Positions 35,621 to 49,800 of a stretch of 64,000 bases of DNA are shown one piece after another (the stretch's first letter is position 1; each line of letters begins with the position of its first letter). The stretch covers positions 31,312,453 to 31,376,452 of the forward strand of contig OX243811.1 in the NCBI GenBank assembly GCA_945859605.1, read 5' to 3'. The stretch is from Lumbricus rubellus (Eukaryota; Annelida; Clitellata; Crassiclitellata; Lumbricidae). The translations under genes and the position numbers were made by a program. Below the pieces are notes generated by a model, which saw nothing but the letters and a program-made list of their open reading frames with translations, did no database searches and was not told the origin of the DNA.

Positions 35621-35929
35621 AAATGAGAATATGTTCTTGCAATTATAGAGTCTTGCACAGACTCTATGCAAAAATGTATCGAATTTAATAGAATGCTCAT
35701 GCATAATCCAAATTATCTTGAGGAGCTTTGTGTGCCAGTGCTATTCATTCCAGGCCGTAGATGTCTTTGTACTGCCATGCAAGGTGACCAGATTGTCCCT
35801 ATGGCTCAAACTTCCAGTGCTGCATAAAAGCTTTGCTAAAATTGCTATGGTCAGTCGATCTCTGTCTTTCTTTGCTCTTTTTCCCTTAAGCGTTTGAAAG
35901 CCATTCTCTTCGCTTGTGGTTCTGTGTCA

Positions 35930-35985
35930 GGTCGGAGTGCCTCTGAGGAGTTTCTCTTTAAGTGGCGCTATATAAATTTACAAGT
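35930..35985 (+). mobile_element. L2/CR1-type LINE 3' tail
   Basis: GAGTGCCTCTGAGGAGTTTC then AAGTGGCGCTATATAAATTT. Confidence 0.5.
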
Positions 35986-36884
35986 ACGACAGGTCGGCAC
36001 ACGACTTCAGAGGCTTTTAGCAAAGATACTCTAATATCTTTGCTTTTAGATCTATACTAGGAGTGGCATCGTTTCCAAGGTCAGTGCTGGTACAGTTTCT
36101 CACCCGATCAGTTCATTGAAAATTATCTGTGTCGAGGTCATATAGGTTCGTAATAGATAAACATGTACATTCACATTTACACAGAATTAAGTGCTAGATT
36201 AGATGACCTAGGAATCCACTCGAAAGATCTCTGGCCGATACGAAGGGACGCTTCACTTCTGAGCGGAGTCAAAAACCAGTTACATCATTTCGATGAACCT
36301 CACCAAATAATATGTCGTCTGTTCTGTAGCATCTGTCAGTTGTAGGCCGACGGATGATTAATATGATTTATTAATAAATTATGCACGAACAGCTGTAATT
36401 TTTAACTTATGAATTTTACCATAAAAGTTCGGTCTTCGTATAAACGCATTTGCACATGATTTTGAATAATTATCGGTGAGTTTTTTTAGAAGCACTTAAC
36501 GATTGGCTGACAGGTGATCGCCTAGTAAATTCGCATGTGATATCGATTGTCGGTGTCGAATGTATTTTGACTGCAGCTGCACTTTGATTCATTACCGAGG
36601 AGAATTATTGTCACATGTTGTTAACAATGTCGCGCTGTGTACCTAGTATATAGGCCAGTGCACAATGTGCCTAACGCGTCGTTGTCACTGAGACGTAGTC
36701 GCAAAATGAAACAACTGTAGACCTACACGAGAACTCAAGCCGAAAGGCATGGTCGGAGAAATTTGAATTGTTTTAGAATAGAAGTTCGATTTTACGTAAT
36801 TTACAGACTGGTTTAAGGCTGCTGTAGCTATATTTAGTTGTTTTGTTTCCTTAGAGAGGAATTTCTTGGTGTTGTTTGCCCAAG
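35986..36884. other. Upstream region of AGPAT5
   Basis: No gene seen. It should contain the AGPAT5 promoter and 5' UTR, but no clear core promoter motif is visible. Confidence 0.4.
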
Positions 36885-39800
36885 ATGCCGAAGACGAGCG
36901 ATTCGTCATTTCTGACTGGAGTGGTTGGCTCCGCTCAGTGGCTTTTTGGACTCGTGTTTATGTTTGGGACAGCAACGCCGTTTTACGCGATCTGGGGTGT
37001 TTGGCGGCTTCTGACTCTTTTTACACCACATGGAGTCTACGAAACTGGAGATGATTTTCTCTATGCGCTCTACCAGAAAATGGTTCTCTTCTTTTACGAA
37101 AACATTTCTGGCCTTCAGGTATGAAAATAACATAATTATCATATTTACCATAATTGGCATAATTACAAGCATAATTGTAGATCGGGAACTTAAGTGTCAT
37201 TTAGAGTCAGGTTAGGCGTCATGAATGTCGGTTAGGGTCAGGATAGGTGTCGTGAGGATCAGTTAGGCGTCATGAGTGTCGGTGTCAGGTTAGACATTGT
37301 GAAGGTTGGTTAGAATGTTGGGGTTAGGGTTAGTTTCATCATTAGATACTATCCAAATATGCTGTATATGCCGGTCCCCGATACTGCAATTCTGCCTAAT
37401 TGCATATGATGGATTTTGTTTATTACTGTAATATTCAGTTACATTGAAATCTGTTAAGTTCACGAAGTATTACATTTAAATCAGCTGAAACAACTATGCT
37501 CTGTATTTGCCCGCATAACAAAGAGAAATTCATTCAGATCTAAACTTAGGACTTGAGTTTCAACTTACCGGTATTTACCACCATAGCCTGTTTCTAGTTT
37601 CTGTGACCTATCATATTTCTGCTGGACTTCTATAACAGATTAGTAATTTTTACTCTGGTTGCGCTTGAAATGGCCATCAATATGCATGATGATAACTACA
37701 CCATAGAAATAATCCCTGGGTGGTGAAAGCCACAGAACCTGCCTATGGGCAGAGAACTCATCATCATCAGAAATAATTGAATTAGATATGATATTTCCAG
37801 CAGAATTCAGTTAGGCCTACTCGAGGAAAATTAACATGAGGCACCTCCAAAAGACAATGTGTTGTCAACATGCTCAGGGCACCCTACAATGCATAATTCA
37901 GTAGCCATGTCAATCATTCAGCCACTACAATGGGTTATAGTTTCTCCTAAATATGATGTGTGCCATGTTGCTGCAGCCAATTTTTGTGTAACAGTTTATA
38001 CTGTATTTTATGTGAAACAGGTCACACTGTATGGAGATGTTGAAGCCTTGACAAAGAAAAAGGAAAACGTCATTCTTATGAGCAATCACCAAAGCACAGG
38101 TAACTGATGGCAATACTGGTAGCAAGCGTAATTTATTTTTTTATTTATCTAACTATGGCAATTTTGTTGGTCCTCAGAGGACATTTCTTTCAAATCTTTG
38201 TCCACTAAAATAATACAGATGACAAGACAAATTATAATTTTTTAACTTGTTGTGATTATTTTTCAGTTGACTGGGTGGTGGCTGATATTGTTGCTGAGCG
38301 ACAGGGCTCTATTGGTCACATGAGATACATTCTGAAGGACTCGCTTAAGTTTACTCCTCTGTACGGGTCGTACTTTCGCCAGGTGAGCTTAATTAAAATA
38401 CTTAACCTACTTTCTCTGTGGCCCATACTTCTACCACGTGAACTTGATGTAAGTACCTGTGGCTCATCCTTCCACAGGATGCACTTAATATAAATGCAGT
38501 AAAATATCATTTACGTCACCAAAGGTACATGCTGTCTGGGACTCTGGGTGCTATGCTTGTTTGGTGTAACGAGTTTGCCAATGTGTCTGTGTAGGAGTTT
38601 ACTATTCATTCATTCATTCGGACATTTATATAGCGCTCCTTCAAGTAAAAGAAACTATTCAGAGGCATTCCCGACTCTAGCGTGCCTAAAAAGAACAGTT
38701 TTAAGTTTAGTAAGGAACGATCCTGGTAGAGTTTACTATGTTAACCTAATTGCCGAGAAAGAAGCCTGATTCGTTGTTCATGTAGCAATCCACTTGTGTC
38801 AATGGAGGGTAGGTCTACAAATGCTGGTTTCTACTTTTCTGTGGTGGTGCACCTTTTGCTGCATGGGGTAACACAGTGCAGTCGCAGTTGAATAATCTCA
38901 ATGTACTTAGCATCTTGTTCTTTTAAATATTGAGTTAGCATTTGAGCTGCATAAGCCTCAGATGCAGGTGAGAATCTATATGTATTCGTGATATTCGCCA
39001 GTGGTTTTCAACAGGATTCTCAACATTATCATCAGTCACTATATTTGTGCTATCGTTTTCTTTAAACTTTAAACTTCCACATGTTAATGATGCCGCACAT
39101 TGTTCTTATGGTGTCGTGAAGCATGTGTGTGAATCAAACTCACCTGTTATTGGCGCATGCATGCATTAATTGTGTTTAACTGTGCCTGCCTTTTTTCACA
39201 AATGACCTAAATTTGAACATTGCCTTAAAATTTTTGATTAAATACTGTCTCTGAGGCTTATGCATACAATAGGCTAGGTGGCTATGTAACAGTATGTGTG
39301 CCTAATTGTATGTTTTCATGAGGCAAGACTTGCGTACATGATATGAATGGCTTTTGTGCTCAAAGAGGTCATCTTATTGATTTTCTCATGATGGTTCACT
39401 TACTCCTTTCTCAAATAGAATTTCATTATTTTGCAATTAATATTAAAATGAGTAAAGTTAATGCGACCATTCACTAACTATTTTGATGCACAATATCTGT
39501 GGTTCTTTTATGATCAGGTCTTGCCATTCAATTCTTAAAACTTAAAACTTGCTCTGTGTATGATCGTTTTTTTTGCTTGACAGCACAGTTGCATCTATGT
39601 CAAGAGAAGTGGAAAATTCCAGAAGGACCAAGCAGAAATGCAACTTGATGAACTGGCATCCAGTAAGACTCCAGTGAGTAAATGAAGACTGATAATTTAA
39701 TCATTTCAGTGTGTTTACTGTCTGACCAAAGTTATCATAATATTTCTCTTGTAATGTAATAACCCTTTATAACTTTTTTGTCCTTCTAGACCTATTATTA

Positions 39801-41921
39801 GAGCACTATTATTAATCATAACTTTCTTTAATTGAAATAAGTAGGGAAATAACTTTCTGTACCCCACTTCTTGTCTTTGGGGAGGAATGAAAAAATGTAT
39901 GGAGGATGTTTTCGGAGGGCAAATTATGAGGCGAAAAATTTAAAACCATAATATGCATAATGTATGTATGAATGCATGTAAATGCATTTAAGTGTATGTA
40001 AAAGAATGTGTTTATATATGTGTGTGTATAACTGTATATGCATGTATTTTTATATTGAAAGTGACACTTTACCTTTCAATGACTCTGAAACCTGTTTATC
40101 CCAGATTTAAACAGGCGCAGCCTGGCACAAGACCATCTGTTTGTGTTTCTTGATTGAAAGTCATGTGCACAAGAAAGCATGTTGTGTTGATTGGCACCCA
40201 TACACCGCTGCATTTATCTACTCTGCTTGCTGGGTATGGGGGCTCCGCTGTATGAAGCATGGAACCAGTCTCCTACCCATACTGAATTTGTGCTACAAGG
40301 AGAGGACTCGGTCATTGAGACGTTGCAGCTGATGTATAGACAGCAATTGGATACAGGAGATGTGACAGGCCTTGACAGAATGTTTGAGTAGCGTAGAGTG
40401 TAGGACCTGTAGGTATCTTGGAATGAGAGTAACAAAGACAACAATGGAGTCCAATTTCTAATTACGGTATTGATGGAGACATCTCTAACTTCAGTATGGC
40501 TTATGTTTTTAATTTTACTCTAAAATACTTTTTTATTTGCTACATAGCGTTATTTTCTGTTCTGTAGACTTTAGTAATTTTGTGGTGTATGAATGTTTTG
40601 TGCTTCATTTAGTTTTGGATGGTCATTTTTCCCGAAGGCACACGCTTTCGACCAACTCTTCCAGACGTAATTGCTAAAAGCAAAGCATTTGCTAAAGAGC
40701 AAGGTAAGCTTATTAAAAAAAGTCTCATCATATTTTACCTTTTCTGTATCAAGCCATTTGAGTCTTGCACTGCCAGGGATTTCCGAGCATAATTGGTGGA
40801 TTTCCATACACATAGCGTACAATGTACATAGCATTATTATACAACGCCTGCTGTGTTTAGAAACATTGAAAACTTTGATTACTTATTTCTTTCACCTTTT
40901 GACTTGTATTTTGTCAGGCAGATTTGTTTAATTAATTATTGATCAGCATTGCTGCTTCTTTTAGGATTGCAAGTTTATTCGCATCTGCTGACACCGAGAT
41001 CGAAAGCACTGCACCTGTGTTTTCGATACCTGAGACGACGTATGGACGCCATCTATGACATGACCATTGGCTACTCGGACACAGTCTGCGTGGAGGGTGG
41101 CAAGGTGTCACGCGTGGAAGCACCAAGTTTAACCTGTAATTATTCATTGTTTTTTGTATTACACGGATTTTAACTACTTGCACTGATGTGAACAGAGGAA
41201 GCAATTTGAAAACATGGAGCTTCTACAATAATGTGGCGTAATGCAAATCAACTGAGACTGTTGATAAGCCAAGCTTCTGCTGCTTCATCTGCTGCTGCTA
41301 CTACTACTGCTTCTGCAATTATTGGTTTGGTTATTAATTCTAATTGTTTTTGCCTTAAGGTTTTGAATAGCCGAGAGCAGATTTAAGTCAATCTTCTTCT
41401 GGAGCGAAGACTCAAAGACTTGTCTATGGAAATGGAATATATCACCCTTTTATCATATTATTTTATTAGTATAATTTAATTTTTTATCCCTCTAAGAGAT
41501 CTAGTGTTATTTCCTAGCGACTTTATTGGTTCCTACGGTACGATATTCACAAGATGTTGTGCACGTGTTGTCAGCTTTTCTCAAAAGTCGTGGTCGGCAT
41601 CTGCACATCCACTTAAAGCGAACGCCAGTCGAGTCGATTCCAGAAGATCCGGAGAAGTTTGACGCTTGGCTGCGTGAGCGTTATCAGGAGAAGGAGGCGC
41701 TGATGGAACGGTTCTACTCCAGCGACCCAGCGCAAGCCGGAACGTTTGGCAGCGATGGTCGGAAGAATCGGTTGCCGCTCGCCCAGACATTGCCTGCATT
41801 TCTATTCTGGTTCTGCATAAACACACCTCTGTGGTCCAGCCTGCAAGGAATTGTGATTTACGCCGTACTTGCACTCGTCTGCACGGCCATCAGCCTTACC
41901 TGGGCATTTTTCCAGCATTAA
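36885..41921 (+). CDS. AGPAT5: 1-acyl-sn-glycerol-3-phosphate acyltransferase epsilon (AGPAT5-type)
   Basis: Converts lysophosphatidic acid to phosphatidic acid at the ER, mitochondrial or nuclear-envelope membrane. Exons: 36885-37118, 38021-38099, 38267-38382, 39584-39673, 40613-40703, 40965-41135, 41518-41921. All phases join, giving about 394 residues (human 364). The start is the ATG at 36885. N-terminal hydrophobic segments (about 17-45) include GVWRLL. Acyltransferase block I is NHQSTVD (H101-X4-D106), split by an intron. IYVKRS follows, then block III FPEGTR at 179-184. The middle matches AGPAT5 (MDAIYDMTIGY). The C-terminus has two membrane segments before the TAA at 41919. The exon 6 donor is uncertain: T|GTAATT at 41136 was chosen, and A|GTTTAA upstream also keeps phase. 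The region 325-345 is longer than in human. Confidence 0.93.
37700..37780 (+). mobile_element. SINE tail fragment in AGPAT5 intron 1
   Basis: CCTGCCTATGGGCAGAGAAC then TCATCATCATCAG matches the 'CCTGCCTTTGGGCAGAGAATC' end of the SINE at 21925. Confidence 0.4.
38590..38700 (-). mobile_element. L2/CR1-type LINE 3' end in AGPAT5 intron 3
   Basis: On the minus strand, AGAGTCGGGAATGCCTCTGA, then GGAGCGCTATATAAATGTCC and an ATTCATTCATTC simple tail. Confidence 0.55.
40085..40400 (+). other. Unidentified open stretch in AGPAT5 intron 4
   Basis: A frame from 40191 reads GAPLYEAWNQSPTHTEF and then SVIETLQLMYRQQLDTG, ending at a TAG near 40391. Composition looks more protein-like than the surrounding intron, but I recognise no family. 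It could be a transposon relic or a processed pseudogene scrap. No splice evidence ties it to AGPAT5. Confidence 0.25.
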
Positions 41922-43211
41922 CGTGCCTTCACGACTTATTATTATTATTATTATTATTATCACTTCTGTTGTAATCATTGTTCTGTCAGTTCTTCTGTTG
42001 ATATATGATAAGAACACTTCTGCCACCAGCGGTCTTTTCCTTAATGGCATGTTTTTATGTTACTTTTCTGCAATACAGGACCAGGCAAATTTCCGTTTTA
42101 TTTACTATTTTCAACTGTGGTATTTGTGCGTGAAGGGTTTCAAGGGATGCTTGATTTTAATTCATCTATTATTGAAGCTACATTTTTGGGTCTCTCTTGT
42201 AAATGCTGAGAACGTGGGTCAGGAACATGATCAGAAAACTTGAGACGTGATCGATCCAAGAGTGTGCATGAGCTCTTGCGACAAAGTGATGACAAAATGC
42301 ATTTAACTAAATGAGTAGCTCTTAGTAAATATTTACAAACCAGTAGAAGATATTAATATGACGTCTTCTGAAAATGGTAGATCTGGCATCAGCTAGGCAA
42401 ATAGAGCAAAATAATCTAGTAAAATGGAGTTTGTTATCACTTTCTTGTGTGCCACTAACTGCAACAGTTGGTTAAATTTTTATCAATTTCTCTTATGATT
42501 TATGATAGTTATACAAAATGTTGTTTATATGAAAAAAATGAAAATAGTTTAAGCCACACCCTATTCCTAAATCCTCTTGTGGCTTTACTTCAGGATCATT
42601 CACAATTGTGTTTTAAAGAGTTAAAGCTGAGTGAACCAATCAGAAAATGTTAGATAACCTCTTGTGAAAATGATAGGTGCCATATAAAATGTAGCCATAA
42701 TAATAATAATAATGATTATTATTATTGTAATAATACCGACGAAACAATAATATTATTATAGACTATTAATTTGTAAATGTAAAACAATATCCGGAGATAT
42801 AAATAATGTTGCTCTAGAACGGTTCACTCGGTAGTGTCTGGTTGGGCAAAAGTGCCTCGGAAAGAAATAGCATTAAAGCGTTGGATGGTGGCAGAAAGGC
42901 GTTGAAAAAGAATTATTGTAATCGTTCCAAACCAAAACGTTCTTTTATTATCTTCAACAAGCAACTCATCAGTAACAGGAAGTACGATAAACAAAGGAAT
43001 CATCAGCTATTGATCTATTATTATTATTTGCCCCAAGGTACATGTGATCCTTCAGGGGCTTAAACAATAATTAATAATAAGGAACAATGTCTGGAACGGC
43101 ACCTGTTCATTGTTGAGATCCAGAGCTTGAATAGCACCGTGGAATACAACTGCATTGAATCGCTGGATCATAAGAGATAGACACTGAATCATTATTCAGC
43201 TTATTATTTTA

Positions 43212-43242
<31 letters not shown>

Positions 43243-44137
43243 AATGCTTATTGTATTCGTACTATTGAGCTGTGTTCTGTACAAGCTCTAGGTGTTGCTT
43301 TCGTAATTTTTGTGGCTGCTTTTGTTGTTGAAAATTAATGGATTACGTTGTAGATTTTAGATTGAAGCTAGGCTGTGATTGTTTTAATTTAATTTAATTC
43401 ATTGGCACCACATGCTTCTTGTCTTTTGCTGACTGCTTGATACAGACTTCCAAAACTCAAGGCACGGTTTTTAAGATATTTTGCTTAACTTGTGAAAATT
43501 GGCTTTGCTGCAGTGTGAAGTAATTTGTGGTAGCATATTTAATTTTTCCGTAAATGTTGTGATCATTTCCAAAATTGCAGAATATTATCGTTACTGAATG
43601 TTTATATTTATTTTTTATTAAAGCCTCCGTGTGTGTTATGCATGTGCTAAATAGTTTTCAGAAATATTTTAAAATGTGATTATTTAAAACATTTGAATGT
43701 TTTAACATCTCTTTTGCTTTACTATTTAATTATAGAGAAGATTTAGTATATTTTAGTACTTTTGGTTTCATCTTGTTTATTAGGCATTCCTACATGTGAA
43801 TAGATTAGTCTTGCCAGCACTGAGGTGATATATAATCATGTATGTACTTTTAACATGTGCCGCACTGTTGTACTTATGATACTATTCTTTGTTGTCATGG
43901 TACTCTTACTGTTTAGTACTCATGGTTACATTTTGTTTGACTGTGAACGTTGTATTTGCAATTGTAACCCTAAAACTCTCAAACTCAGGACCACTGTTCT
44001 GAGGGGTTTCTATTATGTCATAGTGAAAGAATGGACAAAATGCTGATGAGCGCACAACAAAAAGCTTGCCACTGAAAGTGCACAAAAAGTGCACCAGGTG
44101 TATCTAAGAAAAGTTAGGACATAAGAGTTTACGTGTA
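41922..44137. other. AGPAT5 3' UTR and intergenic DNA
   Basis: Starts with a (TTA)n run at 41937-41960. It contains a degenerate L2-type tail near 42645-42700 and a (TA)n run near 43213-43240. No gene seen. Confidence 0.45.
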
Positions 44138-44145
44138 TACTAAAC

Positions 44146-44605
44146 CAGAGGTTCTCAACCGGTGTGTCGCGACACACTGGTGTGTCGCGAATGGACCGGC
44201 GGTGTGTCACGTAAAAAAGGTGTGTCGTTGGTGTGTCGCGAAGAATTGGTGTGTCGCGAAAATCCAGGAGCAAAAATCCCATTAATTGTTAGGCCAAACA
44301 ATTAACGTAGACTCGTAGAATCATAAAACGACGTAGAATCTTAGATTAAGGTCGATGAAATTTATAACTTCGATGAAATTTATAACTTTAAAATCATTAA
44401 AAACTGAAAGCATTTTATTAAGTGTCAACATTCTCATTCATTATAAATTTTTTATCAATTTAAAGTAGATAAACTATTTTAACATTAGCATAGGTCTATT
44501 TTAATTTTAAAGGTATTGAATAATGACGATTGCATGCATGGTGTGTCGCCAAATTTTGTTGCAAGTTTAGGTGTGTCGCGCGCGGAAAAAGGTTGAGAAC
44601 CTCTG
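44146..44605. mobile_element. Non-autonomous hAT element, 460 bp
   Basis: Perfect 15-bp terminal inverted repeats CAGAGGTTCTCAACC / GGTTGAGAACCTCTG. Flanked by a perfect 8-bp duplication TACTAAAC at 44138-44145 and 44606-44613. The interior has at least five GTGTGTCGC motifs near the ends, typical of this MITE class. Confidence 0.92.
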
Positions 44606-44613
44606 TACTAAAC

Positions 44614-46866
44614 TACTTTGATTTACCAATATAAAGAAACTTGCATGTGTTACATTCTCAAGTCATTTTGAAAAGCAAGCCCTTGAATGAATTTTAAGTA
44701 GATTAGAATGATTATGAGATTTTTATGATGGAGCGAACAAATTTTAATTATGGCCATCAAGTGCAATTTGATCAATTGAAAGTACATGTGTTGTGGTGTG
44801 TCTAAAGGAATCGAACTGATAATTACTCATAGGTTGCCATATCACAGTCGTGCCTCATGGTTAAATATGTACCTAAATAAATGACGTAAATCTGCCAACT
44901 CGGATGCTTTTGTACTTTGGTTTTTTAAATTCCAATAATTAGCCATCGCGAAATATTCGTTGAAGGCTTGATATTGTTTGTTTCCATTGAGAGTTGATTG
45001 CCACAATGCACTGATTTATAAATTTTCTGATGATTTTTATGGGAACAAAATCATGTACTGTTCAAAAACTTAAGTTTTTTGTTTAATTCAATCATGAATA
45101 ATTTGCGTGAAACATTAAAGTCTGTGTTTGACATCGAACACGTGTGTGTGTGTGTGTGTGCATGTGCAACTGCGCATGCACTTTAGATAGGCTACCAAAT
45201 GCTGCTTGCATTCACCAATGTTGCATTTGTGATACTATAATTATTTACTCTTTGGTACTATATTGTACTTATGGTTCAGTTTGATGCTCATGGTACTGTT
45301 ACATTAAGTAACTGGGCAATTCAGCATGGACAATTTGGTGTGAACATAAGATCCTGTAAACTTAAAATAGAAGACCTACAGTACTAAAGATTATTGTTCT
45401 CTGATCTTCGAGGTCCTATGAACTATACTATGAACTCAAACTTTCCATAGAAGTCTCACCACTCGTGTTCTCAGCATCTTCCAGATCGTAGTGGGCCAAG
45501 TTGTGTTGCTTGCATAATTTGTCAACTCCAAACAGCTTGCCTGGACAGGCTCTGAAATTGATGTTAGAGATTTAGTTAGCAGTGTTGTGATTATGAGTTG
45601 TATTTGATTTTTTGTGATCAACCTTAACAAAGTTATGCATGTAGAAGAGGATGAAACTTTTTCTCTTGCAATCAGGATTCCAATCTTCCTCTTACGAAAT
45701 AAAAAAACCAGTCTGAAATGCGGTGCTAACTGCCCAGTAGGAGGCAAAGCAGATTTCTGATATTTGCCTTTTTACGTCTGCATTCAAGTTTCAGATTCTC
45801 GTTTGTTATACAAAGTCGTGCGAGCTCGATGGTTTGCATATCCGCTTAAATATCTTGCAAACTCGGAACTAAATTACGAGAACTGCTATTGATAGGGAAA
45901 AGTAATGGATCAGCATTGACCACAATACTCGCATTTTGTTTAGAGAATTAAGTTATGCCCTAAATGTTATTTATATATATAAAATATATGAAGTAAAAGT
46001 CTAGGAAAATAATGCTGCAGAAACTTTATTAAAAATGTGCATGTCGTTTCTATACCTTGGTCATAACACCTAGATATCATCTTCTAACAGCACCCACTGT
46101 TTATCTGGTATTCTGAAATTTTTATCTGTGGTGTGTTAGTTGTAAGGTAACATTTTTCCTGTGATTGGCAATTAAAAGGTTAGATCGTTTCAGCCAACTG
46201 TTAAATGTGAACTCATTAAAAGACCAAGTTGCTACTGCTACATTGCACTTGTTTTTACTTTGCCGAGCATGACAATTTACAACTCGATGTGTGGATATTA
46301 ATTTAAAACTGTTTATTTAGACATTGTGAAACATGTGCGGAGAATATAATTTCAAACTGGAAATATACAGGTTTTGAAACTTCTTTGGCAATTTGATCAA
46401 CATCACTCATTGCAAAAAAGATTAAGATGCACTTGTTAGTCTATACTACTAGATATTTATAAAGTTTTGGCTGTTCTAAGCCTCACCCTGTGTCAAGCAG
46501 AGACATGGCAACATAGTTCGAAACTTAACTAACACTTCTAAATTGCTATTTAGGCCTACCTTAACTGTTCTAAAATCCAAAACCTAACAGCTATAAAATT
46601 AAACTAATGGACCGGCAGTCTACTACATACGATACTAAGAGCAAAATATTTAAAATAACAGTTTCTGACAATAAAAACACCGCAGACCAGAGATTAAAGT
46701 TGTTCTTTAGCGGACGACTAGAAAAATCCTTCGGGTTGTTCGGCCTCTTGGTTGCATTCACACAACTTTTAGCCGACTAATTTCAGTGACACGGCCAACT
46801 GCGCATGAATAATCAACCTCTTTGTAAAGGTTTCTTAAGCTGTCAATTGTAGCCGAATCTCGTTGG
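44614..46866. other. Intergenic between convergent AGPAT5 and NSDHL
   Basis: AT-rich, with a short (TG)n run near 45142. The minus-strand open frame 45436-45747 has no recognisable domain. The left part of this region may be NSDHL 3' UTR. Confidence 0.4.
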
Positions 46867-49800
46867 CTACTTGACTTTTTTCTTTAGCACGCTGAAGCTA
46901 TCGATTGTTATTTCGATGGCTTTGTCGAGTGGAACGAGGGGTTTGTAGGCAAAGTCCTTCTTCGCCCTGTCGCAGCTGTAGTAGTGGTGAGTGCCAGCGA
47001 GGGCGACAGTCATCGGGGTCAAGGTCGGTCGAATCGTTTTGATGGGTCGTAGGAGAGTCACGAAGACTTGGAGTATGAGAGCGATCATGTAGATCAACCA
47101 GAAAGGTACGTGATACTTTGGGGCCGGATAGCCGAGACCAACAACCATGCGTGTTATGAACGTCCAAAACTCGATTGGTTCGTCGTTGGTGATGTGGTAG
47201 GCCTGCAATCAAAAAAGCAATCAGAAAACAATCAAATCAAATTTCTGGACAAAGGAAAACCAAGTAAGAAATTTTATGACTTCTGCATCAACACTGCACA
47301 AAGCATGAACTGATCATTGGTACATCGTAAACAGTGTTGTGTTAGTGAAAATGAGTTGGAAGCTGCTCTCTGCTGTTCCCATTGGTCAGTCAGTTGACAA
47401 GTTCATCATTTTAAATACATACCTTCAAGATTCAAACATAAAAACATAAACAGCCGATTAAAAGACAACCCAGCTCTTACAACAGAGAAAACATAAAAGT
47501 TAATTCACAACTTATTTCTATGCTTTACCGTTGGGTAAGTTCATATACTTCAGCACTGCTATTCTATATCCATCAGCTGCTGACCATTAAACAATCACCA
47601 TTCATGGCCTTCTCCATATTTGTTCCCCCAAACTGCTCACTTGTCATGAGCTAAGGTGTTACAAAACTGACTCTACTCTTACAGTACATCATAAGTATCT
47701 TTAAATTGCCATTTCATAAAGAACTATAGTTTACAACAGTAACAACGATTACAAAATTCATTTACTGCTGTTACATTTCTGTCCAAACCGCTGATCGTAA
47801 TATAATAGTTGCATGGATTAGAAACATCACTTACTTTTCCGCTAAGCTCAGAACCGGGTTTCAACTTTTCCGCAGCCAAGATATGTCCATGGACAACGTT
47901 CTCGACAAACGTGAAATCGACGAGATTCTTGCCATTTCTGAAATATAAGCAAATAACACTTCAAAGCCGAGCTGCATTGTTTTCAATTGTTTTTACACTC
48001 TTCTCGTTAAAGTTTTAAAACTCAACACTAAAATCCTGTTGCATATTTTCCAGTCACAGCCTATGCACTGCAGTCTACCATTATTTCATATTCCATTTAA
48101 ATTACCGGTACACATCCACACAATATGTCTGTAACCCAAAATGTCTAGCTGTCACCAAAGCATCCATCTGTCACCAAAACATCCATCTGTCACCAAAACA
48201 TCCATCTGTCTCTATCTGGTCGCAAGTCCAGGCACCCATCCATATCTGAGTTTAGTTGCCTAATGTCTAATTTTTATTACCAAAGTTGTTTAATCCATCT
48301 GAAGTCCAAACTCAAATCAAAATATGTCTAGGATGCTATTACCCAATCATATACTTCATCTTTCCAGCACGGGCCAACCGGGCGGTTGTCGGAAACATGT
48401 GCGGATCTCTTGGTCCAAAAATCCCATGTGGACGAATGGCAACAGTGCTGAAGCTCTCACAGTTACTCTCCAAAACAATCTTCAAAACAAAACATCTTGC
48501 ATGTAATACCAAAATTAATGTCATGTATACTTGGCACTATTCCTAAAGTCTATTGCAGTAATCTAACTCATTCTAATCTGATTTCGTCTACCCAACATCA
48601 CCACCAGCATTTAAAAACATGCTGAGCCTCATTCAGAATTAGCCAACACCCAGATGTTATGCCACACAACCTCCATGTTTTATTATCGTAGCAACAATCA
48701 TATTGAGAATAATAATATAGATTGCGCATCTAACAAAACATCCTTGTATCAGTAATAATTATAATGATAAATTATCATGATGAATTATCAGTCGTCATAT
48801 GAATTGAATAGGTAGGTACATACCTTTTCCTGAAGGATTTTTGTTTGAGTGTAGTGGTCCAATGGTTTGCGAGCGTATGGCAAATCCTCCGTTCCGGCCT
48901 TGATGTCTTTTCCCTCATAGACAACACTTGCACTGCTCGTCAGCACCAGACTCTGAAGCATTTCAAAATATGCACACTCAACATGTGCTATAAAAAACCT
49001 AATAACTAGGTAACGTTTCATCTATCTCATGCTTGATATGCAAGAATGTAAGAACTTAGAACCTAACGAAGACACTGTAAGTCATTGATCGTAAATCGTA
49101 ATCATAAACTCCTGATTTCTAAAGCGCCTCTAGAAAGCCAAGCACGGGGCACCGGCTTATTCGCGAGTGCTGCATTGAGTCAAAAGGGTTAGCCGTAAGA
49201 GTAGTCCATGGTGGTCCGGGTCGAGTTCTTGATGCAACTGGTCATAATGAGGAAGATATACAATTATATTTTACGAAGCAGTTGGTGGCATTTGTGAAAC
49301 AAACAGGCATAAACATGGCATTTTATTGATGTAATGATATTTACATGAACATCAGTTTCAATTTGCCTTAAAAGTTCTCACCTTTATACCTTGTTCTTTG
49401 CAGGCTTCGATAATTGTTCGTGTACCTTCGCAGTTCACTTTAACGAAGAGTTCACGGTTGTTACTAAGCGGTGAGGGACTGGCACAGTGGAAGACAACAC
49501 TGACATCTTTGAGTGCAGGTAACAGTTCCTAGAGGCAGCAAATAGAAAGTCTAGTTTAAAATCAGCTATACAAATCATAACCTACATAATTAGAAACTTG
49601 CGACAAAACACCTAATTAAATGCTAAATTAAATGCCAACTAATTAAGCTTCTTGAACATGCACACATAGATTCTACAATCTACATAAACCTGAACTGATT
49701 TCACAATACAATACAATAATACAATAGAACTGAGATTTGATATTGCTCTCCTTACAAAGCTCAGAAGTGCAGACACGCCACAACGAAGCAACTGCAGTTG

